Source of the DNA: Podospora pseudoanserina | Lineage: Eukaryota > Ascomycota > Sordariomycetes > Sordariales > Podosporaceae | Assembly (NCBI RefSeq): GCF_035222485.1 | Contig: NC_085925.1 | Location: 620,001 to 684,000, forward strand | Direction: 5' to 3' | Length of the DNA stretch: 64,000 nucleotides | Shown: positions 1-10,595 of the stretch, in pieces | How positions within the stretch are numbered: position 1 is the first letter of the stretch | Layout of the letters: each line of letters opens with the position of its first letter | Translations under genes and position numbers: made by a program | The notes under the pieces: model-generated | The model's input: the letters and a program-made list of their open reading frames with translations, nothing else | Databases searched by the model: none | What the model was told of the DNA's origin: nothing

Positions 1-2
1 GC

Positions 3-1469
3 GAGAAGTGGTGGACCAGGGATCACGAGCTTTGGGAGTATGATGTGCGGGAGGTTGATCTAGGTCTCATTGGAGACAAGGTAGAGAGGGCGCTCAGAGA
101 AGCTCTTACAAAGTAAGTTACTTGGCCATAACTCTGCTTACAATAGAGCCACAGCTAACCTGGAAACAGATACATGCTGATCGATTCTCGGCCACGGAGA
201 ATGGCGTGCGTGCTGCCCTCTAGCCTTCCTCTTCCCATGTTATCGGCAGTACTAGACAGCCTCTTTACACGGTTTCAGCCGCCCACCATATCGCTGTTTT
301 CGTCCCCCGTTGCACTGACAGTCGGTGCTGGGGTTCGTTCTGCTCTGATTGTTGATCTCGGTTGGAGGGAGACAGTTGTTACCAGTGTTTACGAGTTTCG
401 CGAAGTCAACACCAAGCGTAGTGTTCGTGGGGGGAGATTGCTTGTGGAACAGACACACAAACTTCTCGCCAGACACCTCCCCGAAAATCAGAAAAAGAAG
501 GAGGGCACAACCTCCGAAGATACCCAAGATTACGACCTGAGTTTTGAGGAATGCAACGACATTGCTACTCGTATGGTTTGGTGCAAGCCACATTTATCTT
601 CTCCCAAAGCTCACAAATCAAAGGAAGGTCTGCCCACCCTCCACGAACAAGATGAATCAGACTCTACGGAAGCCGAGTTCCCAACTGAGGCCTCAAAGAC
701 GGCCAGAATTCCACTGCAATCATGTCGATCACCGACCACGATAGAGCTTCCCTGGGCAGCCCTTGCAGAACCCAGCGAGAATGCCTTCTTTGACTCCCAG
801 TACTCAGAGAGCAGCTTCGACGATCATGAGCTACCTTTGCCTCTGCTTGTCTACCGCAGTCTTCTGCAGCTACCCCTGGATGTTCGGGCACTTTGCATGT
901 CTCGTATCATTTTCACGGGTGGCTGTGCTAGCGTTTTGGGACTACGTGGCCGTATTTTTGGCGAAGTTTCCAAGCTGATAGAGGAGAGAGGATGGGACGG
1001 TGTCCAAGGAAAGGGAGCAGACCAGATGCGGGCTAATCCAAAGCTGCAGGGCAAAAGGGGCAGTCGGCCAGCAGTTAGTGGTCCTACTAGTGTCACCAGC
1101 CCGCCGGAAGCCGTCGGTGGTCAAGAGCAGGATGGGGTCTGGCACGATGCAGCCAATACTGCCCACGAAGCCTGTCCTGTCGAAGAGCAACTCGCGCGAG
1201 GGCAGGATAAGAGACCAAGGGTGCAGGGGAAGATGAGGGCCATTGAGTCTGTCGGGGCGTGGAGCGGAGCAAGCCTGATAGCGCACCTTAAGGCGGCGCC
1301 TATCGCTACTATTGAACGCGAGGCTTGGTTGCAGTATGGTGCCGCAGGAGCGAGCAAGCCCAGCGAGGTTGATCAGAAGTCAGCCAGACAGAGCTTTGGG
1401 CCAGGCGGCCTTATCAGGGGGTCTGCTGCTAATAACTCCTGGACATTGGGGGTTTGGGGTGTGAATTAG
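3..1469 (+). CDS. ARP10: Actin-related protein ARP10/Arp11 of dynactin (3' part)
   Basis: The gene is cut by the left window edge. An exon ends at 112 and a 57-nt intron (113-169, GTAAGT donor, GCTAAC branch point, ACAG acceptor) joins it in phase 2 to the exon 170-1469, which ends at a TAG. The segment with PPTISLFSSPV followed by GVRSALIVDLGWRETVV resembles the diverged actin fold of fungal Arp10/Arp11 proteins, where a small glycine/aspartate nucleotide-contact strand follows the hydrophobic core. The C-terminus has WSGASL and EREAWLQYGAAG, also actin-like. In this family the protein caps the pointed end of the Arp1 filament in dynactin and so serves dynein transport. A low-complexity insert (about codons 90-190 of the visible part) is typical of divergent fungal members. 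Family recognition is from memory of conserved motifs, not alignment. Confidence 0.75.
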
Positions 1470-3205
1470 GTGATGGCCATCACCATCTCGTCTTACACCC
1501 TCAAACACCCCTTGCCATTCTTGTGTCTTTATTTCTGGTTTATCCCAGGGGGATAACCGCTGTCACAGTACTTATTTTAGGTAGATATTACCCCGCAAGT
1601 GCGGTGCAGTGCAGAACAAATAGTATTCAAAATTCTTTCTTCTCTTTCTCAGTTGTCTTTATCCCTCCTTCCACCTAGATTCTTCTAGGCAGCGGTTGCA
1701 GAGGAAGCCGACCGGACTGTCGGGACCGCGTGGCATCCAAGAGAAGGAACTTACCCACAATAATACCCGTCCCATCTCCAAGTTGTTCTTTCTGAGCATG
1801 GCAGCCTCCATCAAGATCGGCCGTTCGGTTGCCGTTCACCACACGTTCCTGCATTCTTGGATGACCAGGCAATGTCGTCCTTTCCCCATGCGCCCCTGAA
1901 GGGGACCATGCTCCGTGCTCCGGTCTTTTGTCAGGAGAAGGAAAGCACGAGAGGGCACTCCAAAGGGTACCTGAACTGTCTGGAGACGATGACCCCAACC
2001 TGGCTTTTAGGTTCTCCCTCTTTTTTCCCCATTGCCATCATCATCCAGCTTCTGCTTCTCCCTCTTCTAACAACCGCAGTCATTCATCTTCGTTACTGTC
2101 TGCTGCTACTGCTGCTGTTTGCAGCCTTAGCAAGACGCTGTGTTTCCTTCATTGACCGATTTTGCTTTTTGGTCCGCATCAACAACTACATCTCGGCGCC
2201 CATAACCACCTGTTGGCGTTCGAAGCCATTTCCCACAATCAATCACGAAACTCAACCCGGAACCCACCGGACGACACCCGGTCCCACCTTTCCTGGCCTC
2301 TTCGGCGCTTTCCCAGATAAAACACCCAGACTCGATACAACTGTGTTGAAAACAGCGACCGACACTCTCTCGCAAAACGACTGTTGGAACATAGGGGCTC
2401 ACTGAGGTCAACAGTATACCGCTTCTAGTGCTTTTCGCATCTTGTGCTAGAACTTGGTAAGTGGAAGAGTTTGTTTCTATCAGAGGTCCTTTTCACCCCA
2501 CCATCCTTGCGATGTTTTGGTTATGCCCGGAAACGACGACATCATCACCGGCCCCGGGCCCGGCCCCAGTCACCGTGGAAGCCGGCCCTTCCTCCGGCAG
2601 AGGTGCCCTTCCATCTCCGTACTCTGCTCTTCCACCCCGCTTTCTCTTCTCCGTTGCCCTCCTCCACATCTCCCTTCACCACCAACACCCCTCCCTCATC
2701 TGGTTGATCGCATCCATTGTTGGAGCCATCTTCCTCTTCATGGGCATTTTCTCCACCTCTGTTCCCCTTGAACGCTCCAATGAATCGGGCGTTCAACACA
2801 CAACCCTACCAGACCGTGATGACGGGCAGGACAGGCAACTTCTTCAGGCAGATGACGCGGCTGCAGTATCATGATTTTGCTGTTCCTAAACCGTGGTCCC
2901 ATGCTCTCAACCACCATTTGTATGCCGAGAGACGCAAGTGCCGGTTTATTGACATTGTTGGCGAGGGGGCCTGCTGGGTCTCGAGAGTCGCTCGAGACAT
3001 GTTGCCCGTATTCTTGGTTTCCCAGTTGGAAAACCAAAAACTGACCGAGGAAGGCAGCCCTTTTGTTTTGGTCACGACTCTGGTCGCCTTTGTCAGTTTG
3101 CATCTCGAGACACGACATTCAGTCAGCGGACACCCAATTCTGTTCCATTGGACATCAGAAGACAACCGTCGCTCGTACTCGCTTTTCGCAGTCCTCAACA
3201 TCGAC
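1470..3205. other. Intergenic region and probable long 5' leader
   Basis: No supported gene is seen. The stretch is pyrimidine-rich with many short open frames lacking conserved motifs. It probably holds the ARP10 terminator and the promoter plus a long 5' untranslated leader, perhaps spliced, of the gene starting at 3206. Confidence 0.5.
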
Positions 3206-6200
3206 ATGCCGGCTCACAGGTACACGATCGACGAGCTTATGGCCATCCGAGGCGTCCCGGTGCCGGTGCCTGCTCGCATGTCGGCTCTGGCCAACAATCC
3301 CGAGCTTGGTATGTTGACCTTGGATATACATGTCTTGAGCCCCTAGCTAAAGTATGTACAGCCGACGTGGTCCGCGAGTCTGGAAGCGAGTCATCGTCAG
3401 GCTACAAGCCTACGACTGGCAAGAATCGGGACGACTCATCCACCGCCTCTGATGAGCTCCTTTTCAAAGGCAACATCAGTCGCCGAGCATTGCGCGATGC
3501 TACTCGTGGCTCAGCTCGAGGATCGGGCCATGAGTCCAACTTTTTCCCCATGAGAGAGCCTCTCCGCCAGACAGTGCCCCAGCCTGCACTTCCTGTACAG
3601 TCTGCTCGTGAGAACGCCCGAACTGCCACTCCCTTGGGAGCTCCCATGACTGCCCCCGATTCTGCCTCCACAGTTGCTCGGGAAACAGCCCACGACCAGC
3701 AGCGCCCAACTGAGTGGAGAATCCACGGTCGAAGTGACTCGGATGCCAACATCCCCGAGCCTATTCCGGCACCTGCTGGTGACATTGCCCAGAGGAGCGA
3801 GGGTTTCAAGCGCTTCTACAAGGCTGTCGTGTCTCCCACCCACGTTCGTGTTACAGCTGGTGGCCGTATCGTCCCCAATACTCGAGGGCCGCCCTCTCCG
3901 ACAAACAAGCGAGCGACTGATCACGCCGCCACCATCGAAAACATGGGCTTGAGCGACAAGAACGCCCAAGGGAAATTGCCGACTAACCAGCTTCCCATGG
4001 GGCAGCCGATTCCTATCGTGCCGCAGTTTCTCCCTGGCTATCCTCCTGGCTTTCAGCCGATGCAACCTCCCATGTCCTTTGTCCCGATGGCATTCAGTTC
4101 GCACATGCCCCAAGGCTTTCAATTCGCTCAACCCCCGGTCCCGCCGGCTGCTATGGCTCCTGCAGCCTCAGGAAGCGCCTCGACTTCCAAGGACAATGCC
4201 GACCTCAAGGCCTTCGATTCCCAGAGCGCCAGTCACCTACTGGGCGACAAGCAGGACAAGCCAAAGATATCGCCTCCAGAGTGGTTTGACTACACAAAGC
4301 CCTACTTCTACAACGGTCAGATCATCTACCCCGTTGGGAACATGTCTACATCGCTTGCCAGCCCCATGGGTGGTCCCATGATGCCTATGCAGATGGTCAG
4401 CGTTCCTCAAGGCGCTCCATCTCAGCTGCAGGCCCCCATGATGCATCCTGCCTTGCCCCATGGGGGAAGCCAGATGATGGCCGGATCTTCGTTTTCACCG
4501 CCCAGCCACGGCCCGCATCAAATCCACGGAGGCGCTCATCCCATCATACCAGCCAACTTGAACTTTGCGGCGCCAAATATGGCTCCTCCCCCATCGTCGA
4601 TTAGGCGCAGCGAGATTACGAGAAAGCAGATCGCCGGATTCAAGCACGCCCTCAAGTACCACGAGGATCAATTGCAGTATAATCGTCATCAGATCGATGA
4701 GAGGGAGATGGAGATGAAGGCCCAGCAGTACCGAGACCACATTGCTCACTTTGAGGCGGTTCTCAAGCAGCAGCTTGAGGCTGAGGCTGAGACCCTGGAC
4801 CACAAGAAGCCAGAAGTTGGCCGAAACGATCTTGCTCAGCAGAAAGCCGAGGGAAGCGTCTCTGGCGACACGGGAGTCCAGCAAAGCCAGCATGAGTCGG
4901 AAGACGCTGTTCGACGAAGGGCCGCAAGCGGCCGCCAGGGTATCAATATAAATATCGGCGATGGTGGCAATGCAGTCTTTCAGCGCCCCATTGCTGCGAA
5001 CCGGTCCTATGGCGAACCTTCCAGACAGACAGGAATCCCCAGTGAAGCCGTCCTGGCTCCCGCTTTTGAACCCGGCGGCAGAACATTGCACGAGATCGCG
5101 AACGAGTCCAATGAGCGACTCAAGTCGGAAGGAGTTTGGAAATATGGCCCTGGTATTCAGAACATACCAAGCCGGGGTGTCAGCCGGCCTTTCAATCCGT
5201 CGCTGTCGCATCAGTCTGACCGCGCCGAGGGAAGCTCGAGTTCTGCCAGTGTTTCGGGACAGGGCGGCTCGGCAGAGGCTTTTGGTACCTCCAGATCTGC
5301 CAAGGGCAAGGGTGTTGACAGAGGCGGTGGGAGCAGTGGCTATTCCAGGTCGAGCTTTGGAGTGCCATATCTACTTGGGACTCTTCCCAAGGGTTTCGAT
5401 CCCCGCAAGGCTACTGATCACGACTACATTTACACTCGCCCTCTGAACGAGGATGAGGTTCGCGCCCGCTACCTGTATTGGGGAAAAGCACCCAAGTCTG
5501 CCATGAGAGGGCTTCCCAAGTATGACGGAAAGCACTTCTACCCCCCTTCTCCCATCCAGGAACCCAGCAGCCCGGTCACGGCCCATCGCAACCCCACCGC
5601 CCGTTCCGATGCCGAGCACGCCTATCGGCAGACCAAGTCTGACCAAGATCCCTTTCGCCCCATGACTCCGGTTCATGATTCGATTTCCAAGCCAGCAGGG
5701 GCAAGCGAGGATGGATATGCCATGGGCAGGCTCACGCGCAACGTCTCTTTTGAGACTCAGGTCGACAGCAGTGGTCTTGAAGACGTGCCAGTGGGTGATT
5801 CTATTGATGTTCCAGAGACGGGGACAATCTTGCGGAACCGTGAGAATAGCGCGGATGCAGGCTCTATTGGGTCGACTGACCGGCGCTCGGAGAGATCTGG
5901 GTATGGCCCCGTCCCCGGCCCCTCCTCCTCATATGGCTCTCTGCCTGACCCATATGCCCATTTCTTTTCCAGTCCCCAATATCGCGTCTATGGACACACT
6001 GACACAATGATGCAGCGCGAGACTCTGGCAGACCGTTTTGAAGAAGGGTCCGACGATCAGCGCGGTTTCATCCACTACGGCACAGGCAGTTCTGCCTCTT
6101 CACTATTCGGGTCACGCAGCGGCTTCCCTAAGCCCTTCGATTACTAAGGACCGGTCCGGCTTTCGCGAGGTTTCTCCAGACAACAGCGGTATCGTCTCTC

Positions 6201-6322
6201 CTGGTCTTCAGAAGTGGGCTGAGAACCTTCCCCCTAGCGCGAGCTCTTTGGAGGATCAGTTCAAAAGGTTGATGACCTTGAATGAGTCTCCGGAAGACGG
6301 TCGAATTGATTTTCGTTCGTAA
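3206..6322 (+). CDS. 4E-T-like eIF4E-binding, intrinsically disordered protein
   Basis: The start at 3206 is chosen because exon 1 (3206-3308) encodes RYTIDELMAIRG at residues 5-16, which contains the eIF4E-binding consensus Y-x4-L-hydrophobic (Y6, L11, M12) and resembles the N-terminus of metazoan 4E-T. A 53-nt intron (3309-3361, GTATGT...TACAG) joins exon 2 in phase 1. The remaining protein of about 950 residues is Ser/Pro/Gln/Met-rich and disordered, with one predicted helix at about nt 4600-4800 (repeated Lys, Glu, Gln heptad-like residues). The main frame stops at 6147, but conserved-looking coding continues in the +1 frame to 6322 (SPGLQKWAENLP, SLEDQFKRLM). A weak 55-nt intron at 6065-6119 (GTTTCA...CGCAG) would join them and give 1002 aa; an indel is the alternative. 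The role as an mRNA repression or decay adaptor is inferred from the motif only. Confidence 0.6.
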
Positions 6323-6733
6323 CAATTATTCAACAATGTTATTGATAGGCATGGATGAGGAGACGATGGAAGTGTTATTCAGGGGTTATTAGTGTAGTGC
6401 TATTGTGTGGAACAACAGCAGCATTCGAGAGGAGGAGAAGGATGGAGTATCTGTTTTATGCCATACTTGATGGTTTCAGTGGCTATATGCCCAATTAGTC
6501 GATAGATGCTCGCCGTCTAATGATGTTTATCGGCCGAGGAGTATTTAATCCCAAGGGCAGCTTACTATTAGATCAAGGAATAGATCTTCCGTAGCACAAG
6601 AAGATTATGTATTTGGTTCTGTAGCCAAGTTTTTTTTGCAATGATGGTGACTAGGAACAGTACCGAGGTATTGTGTGTTATTGTCCGCTCTACTTGAGAG
6701 ACAATTGTTCAGCTGCGTCTATTTATACTTATA
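6323..6733. other. 3' flank up to the transposon target site
   Basis: This holds the 3' untranslated region of the upstream gene and unique DNA ending in the TA dinucleotide (6732-6733) that forms the left target duplication of the transposon. No gene is seen. Confidence 0.5.
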
Positions 6734-6776
6734 GGTTGGATGACCAGGAAATGGACCACATGTGGATATGGTCCAG
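6734..6776 (+). repeat. Left terminal inverted repeat of the pogo-like element
   Basis: This matches the reverse complement of 15640-15682 with five mismatches, all but one of transition type. It is preceded by TA at 6732-6733 and contains an inner palindrome-like GGACCACATGTGG. Confidence 0.9.
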
Positions 6777-7816
6777 CACCACTACACCAGCCACACAACC
6801 TTGTTGAGATTACCCCTGAATGATCACACTGGCCACAACAAGACTAATATTGGGTCAATTTCTATGGGAGTTATACCAAAATGTAGCTCAATCACTGTCA
6901 GAGTCAGACATTGCATCTGCTTCTCGCGTGCGCCTGGTTTGAACCCGATGACGTGCGCTGCGCCGCACAGGCTGGGCTGGCTCTAGCTGCTCCACATCCT
7001 CCTTGGCTACCACTTCTTCCTCCACCACCCTCCCTTCAATGCGGGCCTCTTCCAGTTCACAAAGCCTCACAAACTTGGAATTCGAGTCTTTTCTATTTAA
7101 CTTATGCCTTTTTCTTGCTTCCTGGGCCTTCTGGGCGTTCTGTTGGTGCTTTGCCGCATCAACTTTGTGGATGGATACCTCAGATCTCAGTGTAAGTATA
7201 GTACTAGTGAGAGTCCTTACCGTAAGCCGTTTTCTGGCCGGTGTATAGTTTTTAAGTAGGTCCCTGACTTTCTTAGCTACCTGGGAATCCCCCACGGTAT
7301 GGAAAGTAGGTGTTTTTAAAGAAAGATCCAACGGCACTATAGGGACTACTACCTGGCTTGAAAAGAGCGGTTTGCGCTTACGTATAAGCCATAATCCTAT
7401 CCCACGCTAGCCGCCGGTAATATTTTTTTTCCTAAAGCCTTACTTACGGGTAAGGTTATATAGCTGGACCAAATCGACCTTGCTGTTAAGCGTATAGTTA
7501 GTAAAAGCGTAGTTTATAGTTATAAGCCTTTTATATGCCTTTTTTATATTAGAAAAGTAATTAATACTAAGGAGTGAAAGGACGTAGAAGTAGTAGGGGA
7601 GTAAAAAAAGAAACTAAATATTACTTCTATAGTACTAGATTATAAAGTCGTTATTAATATATAAGCTATAGCTATTATAAATAAAAAAACGGGGTTTTAA
7701 TAAATCTTTAAGTTTAGTCCTTAATATAAAGACCTTTTTAAACTAACTAACGATAAAATTATCACTAATGTAACTATTCTTTAATACAGTTATATATTAA
7801 TCCTTATTTAATTAGT

Positions 7817-7837
7817 CCTTAAACTATTACTTTTAAA
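7817..7837 (+). repeat. Left 21-bp direct repeat of the unknown insertion
   Basis: This is the same as 8197-8217 except for four C-to-T differences. It lies at the junction between AT-rich transposase remnant and the more GC-balanced island. Confidence 0.55.
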
Positions 7838-8196
7838 GGTCTTTACTGAAATGGTGAGAAAACACACAAACTAACCACAACACCGCAAATATACCCTCAA
7901 CAGGGTCTCTGAATGAACACACCTGCGTAACAGTAGCTCGCTCGCAGGCCGCACTCTACGTAGGACAAAGAAAAGACTTTATGGGCTTGCAGACTACATA
8001 ATAAGCACCTGATCGGCCTGATCAGAGGGCCAGAATTGCCTGCACGCGTGCAAAGCACAAAATATAAAAAAATAAAAGTCGATGTCCTGTCTAAAATAGA
8101 ATGTCCGAAGCAGACCGCTTATATACATGACCTCTGAACCCCCGAATCCTCCGAGAGCCCCACTTCCTTACTCAAACTTTCAGGCTTGTAGCTGCA
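7838..8196. mobile_element. Un-RIPed insertion of unknown class, flanked by 21-bp direct repeats
   Basis: A 359-bp block of balanced composition interrupts the AT-rich transposase remnant. It is flanked by 21-bp direct repeats (7817-7837 and 8197-8217) that differ at four positions, all T in the left copy and C in the right copy, which is the RIP direction. The length of the duplication is more like that of target-primed (LINE/SINE) insertion than of LTR or DNA elements. No terminal inverted repeat, poly-A tail or open frame is evident. The class is not recognised. Confidence 0.5.
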
Positions 8197-8217
8197 CCCC
8201 AAACCATTACCTTTAAA
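8197..8217 (+). repeat. Right 21-bp direct repeat of the unknown insertion
   Basis: This is the less mutated partner of 7817-7837. Adjacent sequence resumes the transposase frame at the GVIFKG segment. Confidence 0.55.
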
Positions 8218-8397
8218 AATAACCCCGGGAGAAAAGACTTTCCCGTTTTATAAAATATATTTAAGTATAGTAGTTTAAGTCCTTCTTTTGTTCTATTTAA
8301 TATATATAGACTTTTTATTCCGCTTTAAAGACCTAATTATTAAGCTATTTTCTCTCTAGCTTTTTATTATATTTACTTTATTATAGTTATACCTATA

Positions 8398-9010
8398 TGT
8401 TGAAGTAGGTGCTATTGAAGCCTGTAAATATAGGCTCAAATAGCTATCGGCGCAGTACACTGAGAGCGAAGAAGACTTTGACTGCAGTATTCGACAGTTG
8501 CCGTAGCACTGAAGGAAAGAGGATTACAGGGGCGGCGCCCTGTAATATATAGAAGAGAATCACTGTAACATAAGCTTGTGAGGCACTAATGAGTGTAGTG
8601 AACTAATATATTGATTGAACCTTATAGACTAAAAATTACCATAGTGGATAGGGTGTGAAGCAGAGGTCTTATAGGCTATCGGCCTTTTACTTGCTCCCCG
8701 AAGGTGACTCCGTTCCCGGGCTTGAACGCGCGTTTCCCAGGCCCGAACGCCCGCTAAATGCGCTAATTAAATATAAATTTAGGAGCCACGTTACAGGTTA
8801 CGTTGCCGTTACTATTTAACCACTGCAGGGCACTGGCCTTAGCGCTCGGCTTTCTGGGACCTCGGATTGCTTCCGGAGGCCGAGCTTCCGCTCCGGTAAC
8901 CGCAGTCCCTAAACACTACTAATTCAAGCTATCGTATTGCCTCTGAAGCCCTGTAATATACAGGGCTCAGATACACTATAAAATCCACAAATAAAAGCTG
9001 TATTTTAACA
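8398..9010 (+). mobile_element. 613-bp LTR, plus orientation (solo)
   Basis: The unit starts TGTTGAAGTAGG and ends TTTAACA, giving TG...CA ends. It has an inverted, nearly identical copy of the same length at 12335-12947. It is GC-normal in a RIPed context, so it was inserted late or was only lightly mutated. No matching 5-bp target duplication is visible (CTATA before, CTTAC after). The transposase segment that should flank it is also missing, so a deletion probably accompanied or followed insertion. The sequence resembles LTRs of fungal copia-like elements, which is a weak assignment. Confidence 0.7.
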
Positions 9011-9119
9011 CTTACTAAAAGGGTTAGGATCGCTTTATTTAGCTAGTAAACTAGCTGCTAAAGCTTTTACATTAGTATAGGTGGGAGCGTAGCTAAAGCT
9101 TTCCTAACGAAAGATTTAT

Positions 9120-9522
9120 TATAACAAACTCTTATTCAAAACCTCTAAAAGGGATACTAGTTAAAGGCACTTCTAAATAATTCTAGTTCGGTATAGCTAA
9201 ACAGTATATAATAATAGCTTATCTTAATTATAATAGTCTAATATTAACGATTATAACTTATATTATATATTACGGAACTATCTATCTATACTAGCTAGTT
9301 CCTCCGTGTATATAAACTAGTAGACCGTGGACTGTTAATTTACAGACGGTCTTTAGTCCGCTCCTAATTAGCCGATGCTAGACCGTGGACTGTAAGCTTT
9401 ACCGCGGTTCCTAGTCTTTATTTTATTAGTCCGTTACTTACTTAGACTGTAAGCTCCGCTTAATCGCGCGGTTTAATCTTAATTAGTCCCTCGTAGCTTT
9501 ACTATTTTCTAGAACCGTAATA
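9120..9522 (-). repeat. 3' LTR of the gypsy element (heavily RIPed)
   Basis: This aligns along its length with 14886-15281; the differences seen are overwhelmingly C-to-T or G-to-A. The former TGTCACGG start now reads TATTACGG on the minus strand. Confidence 0.8.
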
Positions 9523-10314
9523 TAATACTTCTTCTCTAGGCCGAAGCCCTTACGGCTTAATTTCTTTCCACTATTAACGATATTATAGGTTTTTCTTCTT
9601 TACTTCTCTTTACTTTTATTATATTTAATTATATATAGAAACGTTATTATAAAATTAAATAATTTTTAGCCTTTGCCTCCTAAATCCGTCGCTATAGTTT
9701 TACTATAATACTATATTTTACCTATTTTACCATTAGAACTCTTTATATTATAACCTCCGAGTCCTTACGGTACGCTAAATATATATACTATAAAATTCTA
9801 TATAATCAATTTAACGTTAATTCCGCCTAAAGATATATTTTCTTTTTCTTTTCGTACCGTAATTAATTATTTTATAATAATCTAAATAATAAAAGAGTAA
9901 AATAGACTCGAGCGTAAAAAATAAAAGCTTAAAAATTAGTTTTTGTAATTAATTATTAAGTTTATTCGGGTAAAATAAATACGTTACTCCCTCCGTACTT
10001 ACGAGGAGCGTCTTTTCGCGTGGGGTATCTAGAAGGAAGATACCTAAATAGCGCAGTTTACCGCTATAGCGCCTCCTAATTTTTCGCCGGGTACTCTTAC
10101 GCGGCCGGACGCTACCTAAAATACCGTTCTGTAGTCTCCTTACGTTCCGGAATTTTCTTTAAGCTTTAATTAACCTTTCGATCTTTCTTTCGACCTTAGT
10201 ATAGTCGGTCCTTCCTTCCTAATTACGTTAGATATTACCCGCGGCGCGCTTTTTACTTCCTAAGGTAATTAAAACGTATAATATTATTTATATTTTATTT
10301 TCCTTATACTTTTT

Positions 10315-10384
10315 AACTTTATAGTATAATATATAGTACGTCGGCTATTACGTTAAAAGCGTAGGTTTGATTCCCGCCGAAATT
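10315..10384 (+). repeat. tRNA-like sequence, copy 1
   Basis: A 70-nt unit carries a D-arm-like TAGTATAATATATAGTA and a B-box-like GGTTTGATTCC, with ends that would pair as a 7-bp acceptor stem after reversing RIP changes. It shares its whole length with 10526-10595, and all differences are C/T or G/A. It is a relic, not a predicted functional tRNA; the anticodon loop appears one base short. Confidence 0.45.
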
Positions 10385-10525
10385 TTTTAAGTTTAAAAAG
10401 ACCCGATAAGTTTTTCTCAGCTTAAATATATTTTTGGCTTCTTATGGTAATACGTTTTCGACTTCTTTTTTTATTATAATAAAGACGTGCGGTGCTAGTT
10501 AGGCCTAAATTCCCTCGTATCTATT

Positions 10526-10595
10526 AACCTTATAGTATAATATATAGTATGTTGATTACTATATTAAAAGTATAGGTTCGATTTCTACTAAGGTT
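10526..10595 (+). repeat. tRNA-like sequence, copy 2
   Basis: The ends AACCTTA and TAAGGTT pair perfectly over 7 bp and the T-arm region keeps GGTTCGATT. It lies 211 bp downstream of copy 1 in the same orientation, inside the degraded gypsy element. It may be part of a tRNA-derived repeat. Not called as an active tRNA. Confidence 0.5.

Noticed and set aside
2461-2874. Open frame with a membrane-like segment upstream of the 4E-T-like gene
   Set aside because: No conserved motif, overlapping frames of equal quality, and it sits where a leader sequence is expected. It could be a uORF but is not supported as a gene.
10315-10595. Functional tRNA genes
   Set aside because: Stems are only complete after reversing RIP changes and the anticodon loop does not fit, so they are listed as repeats.
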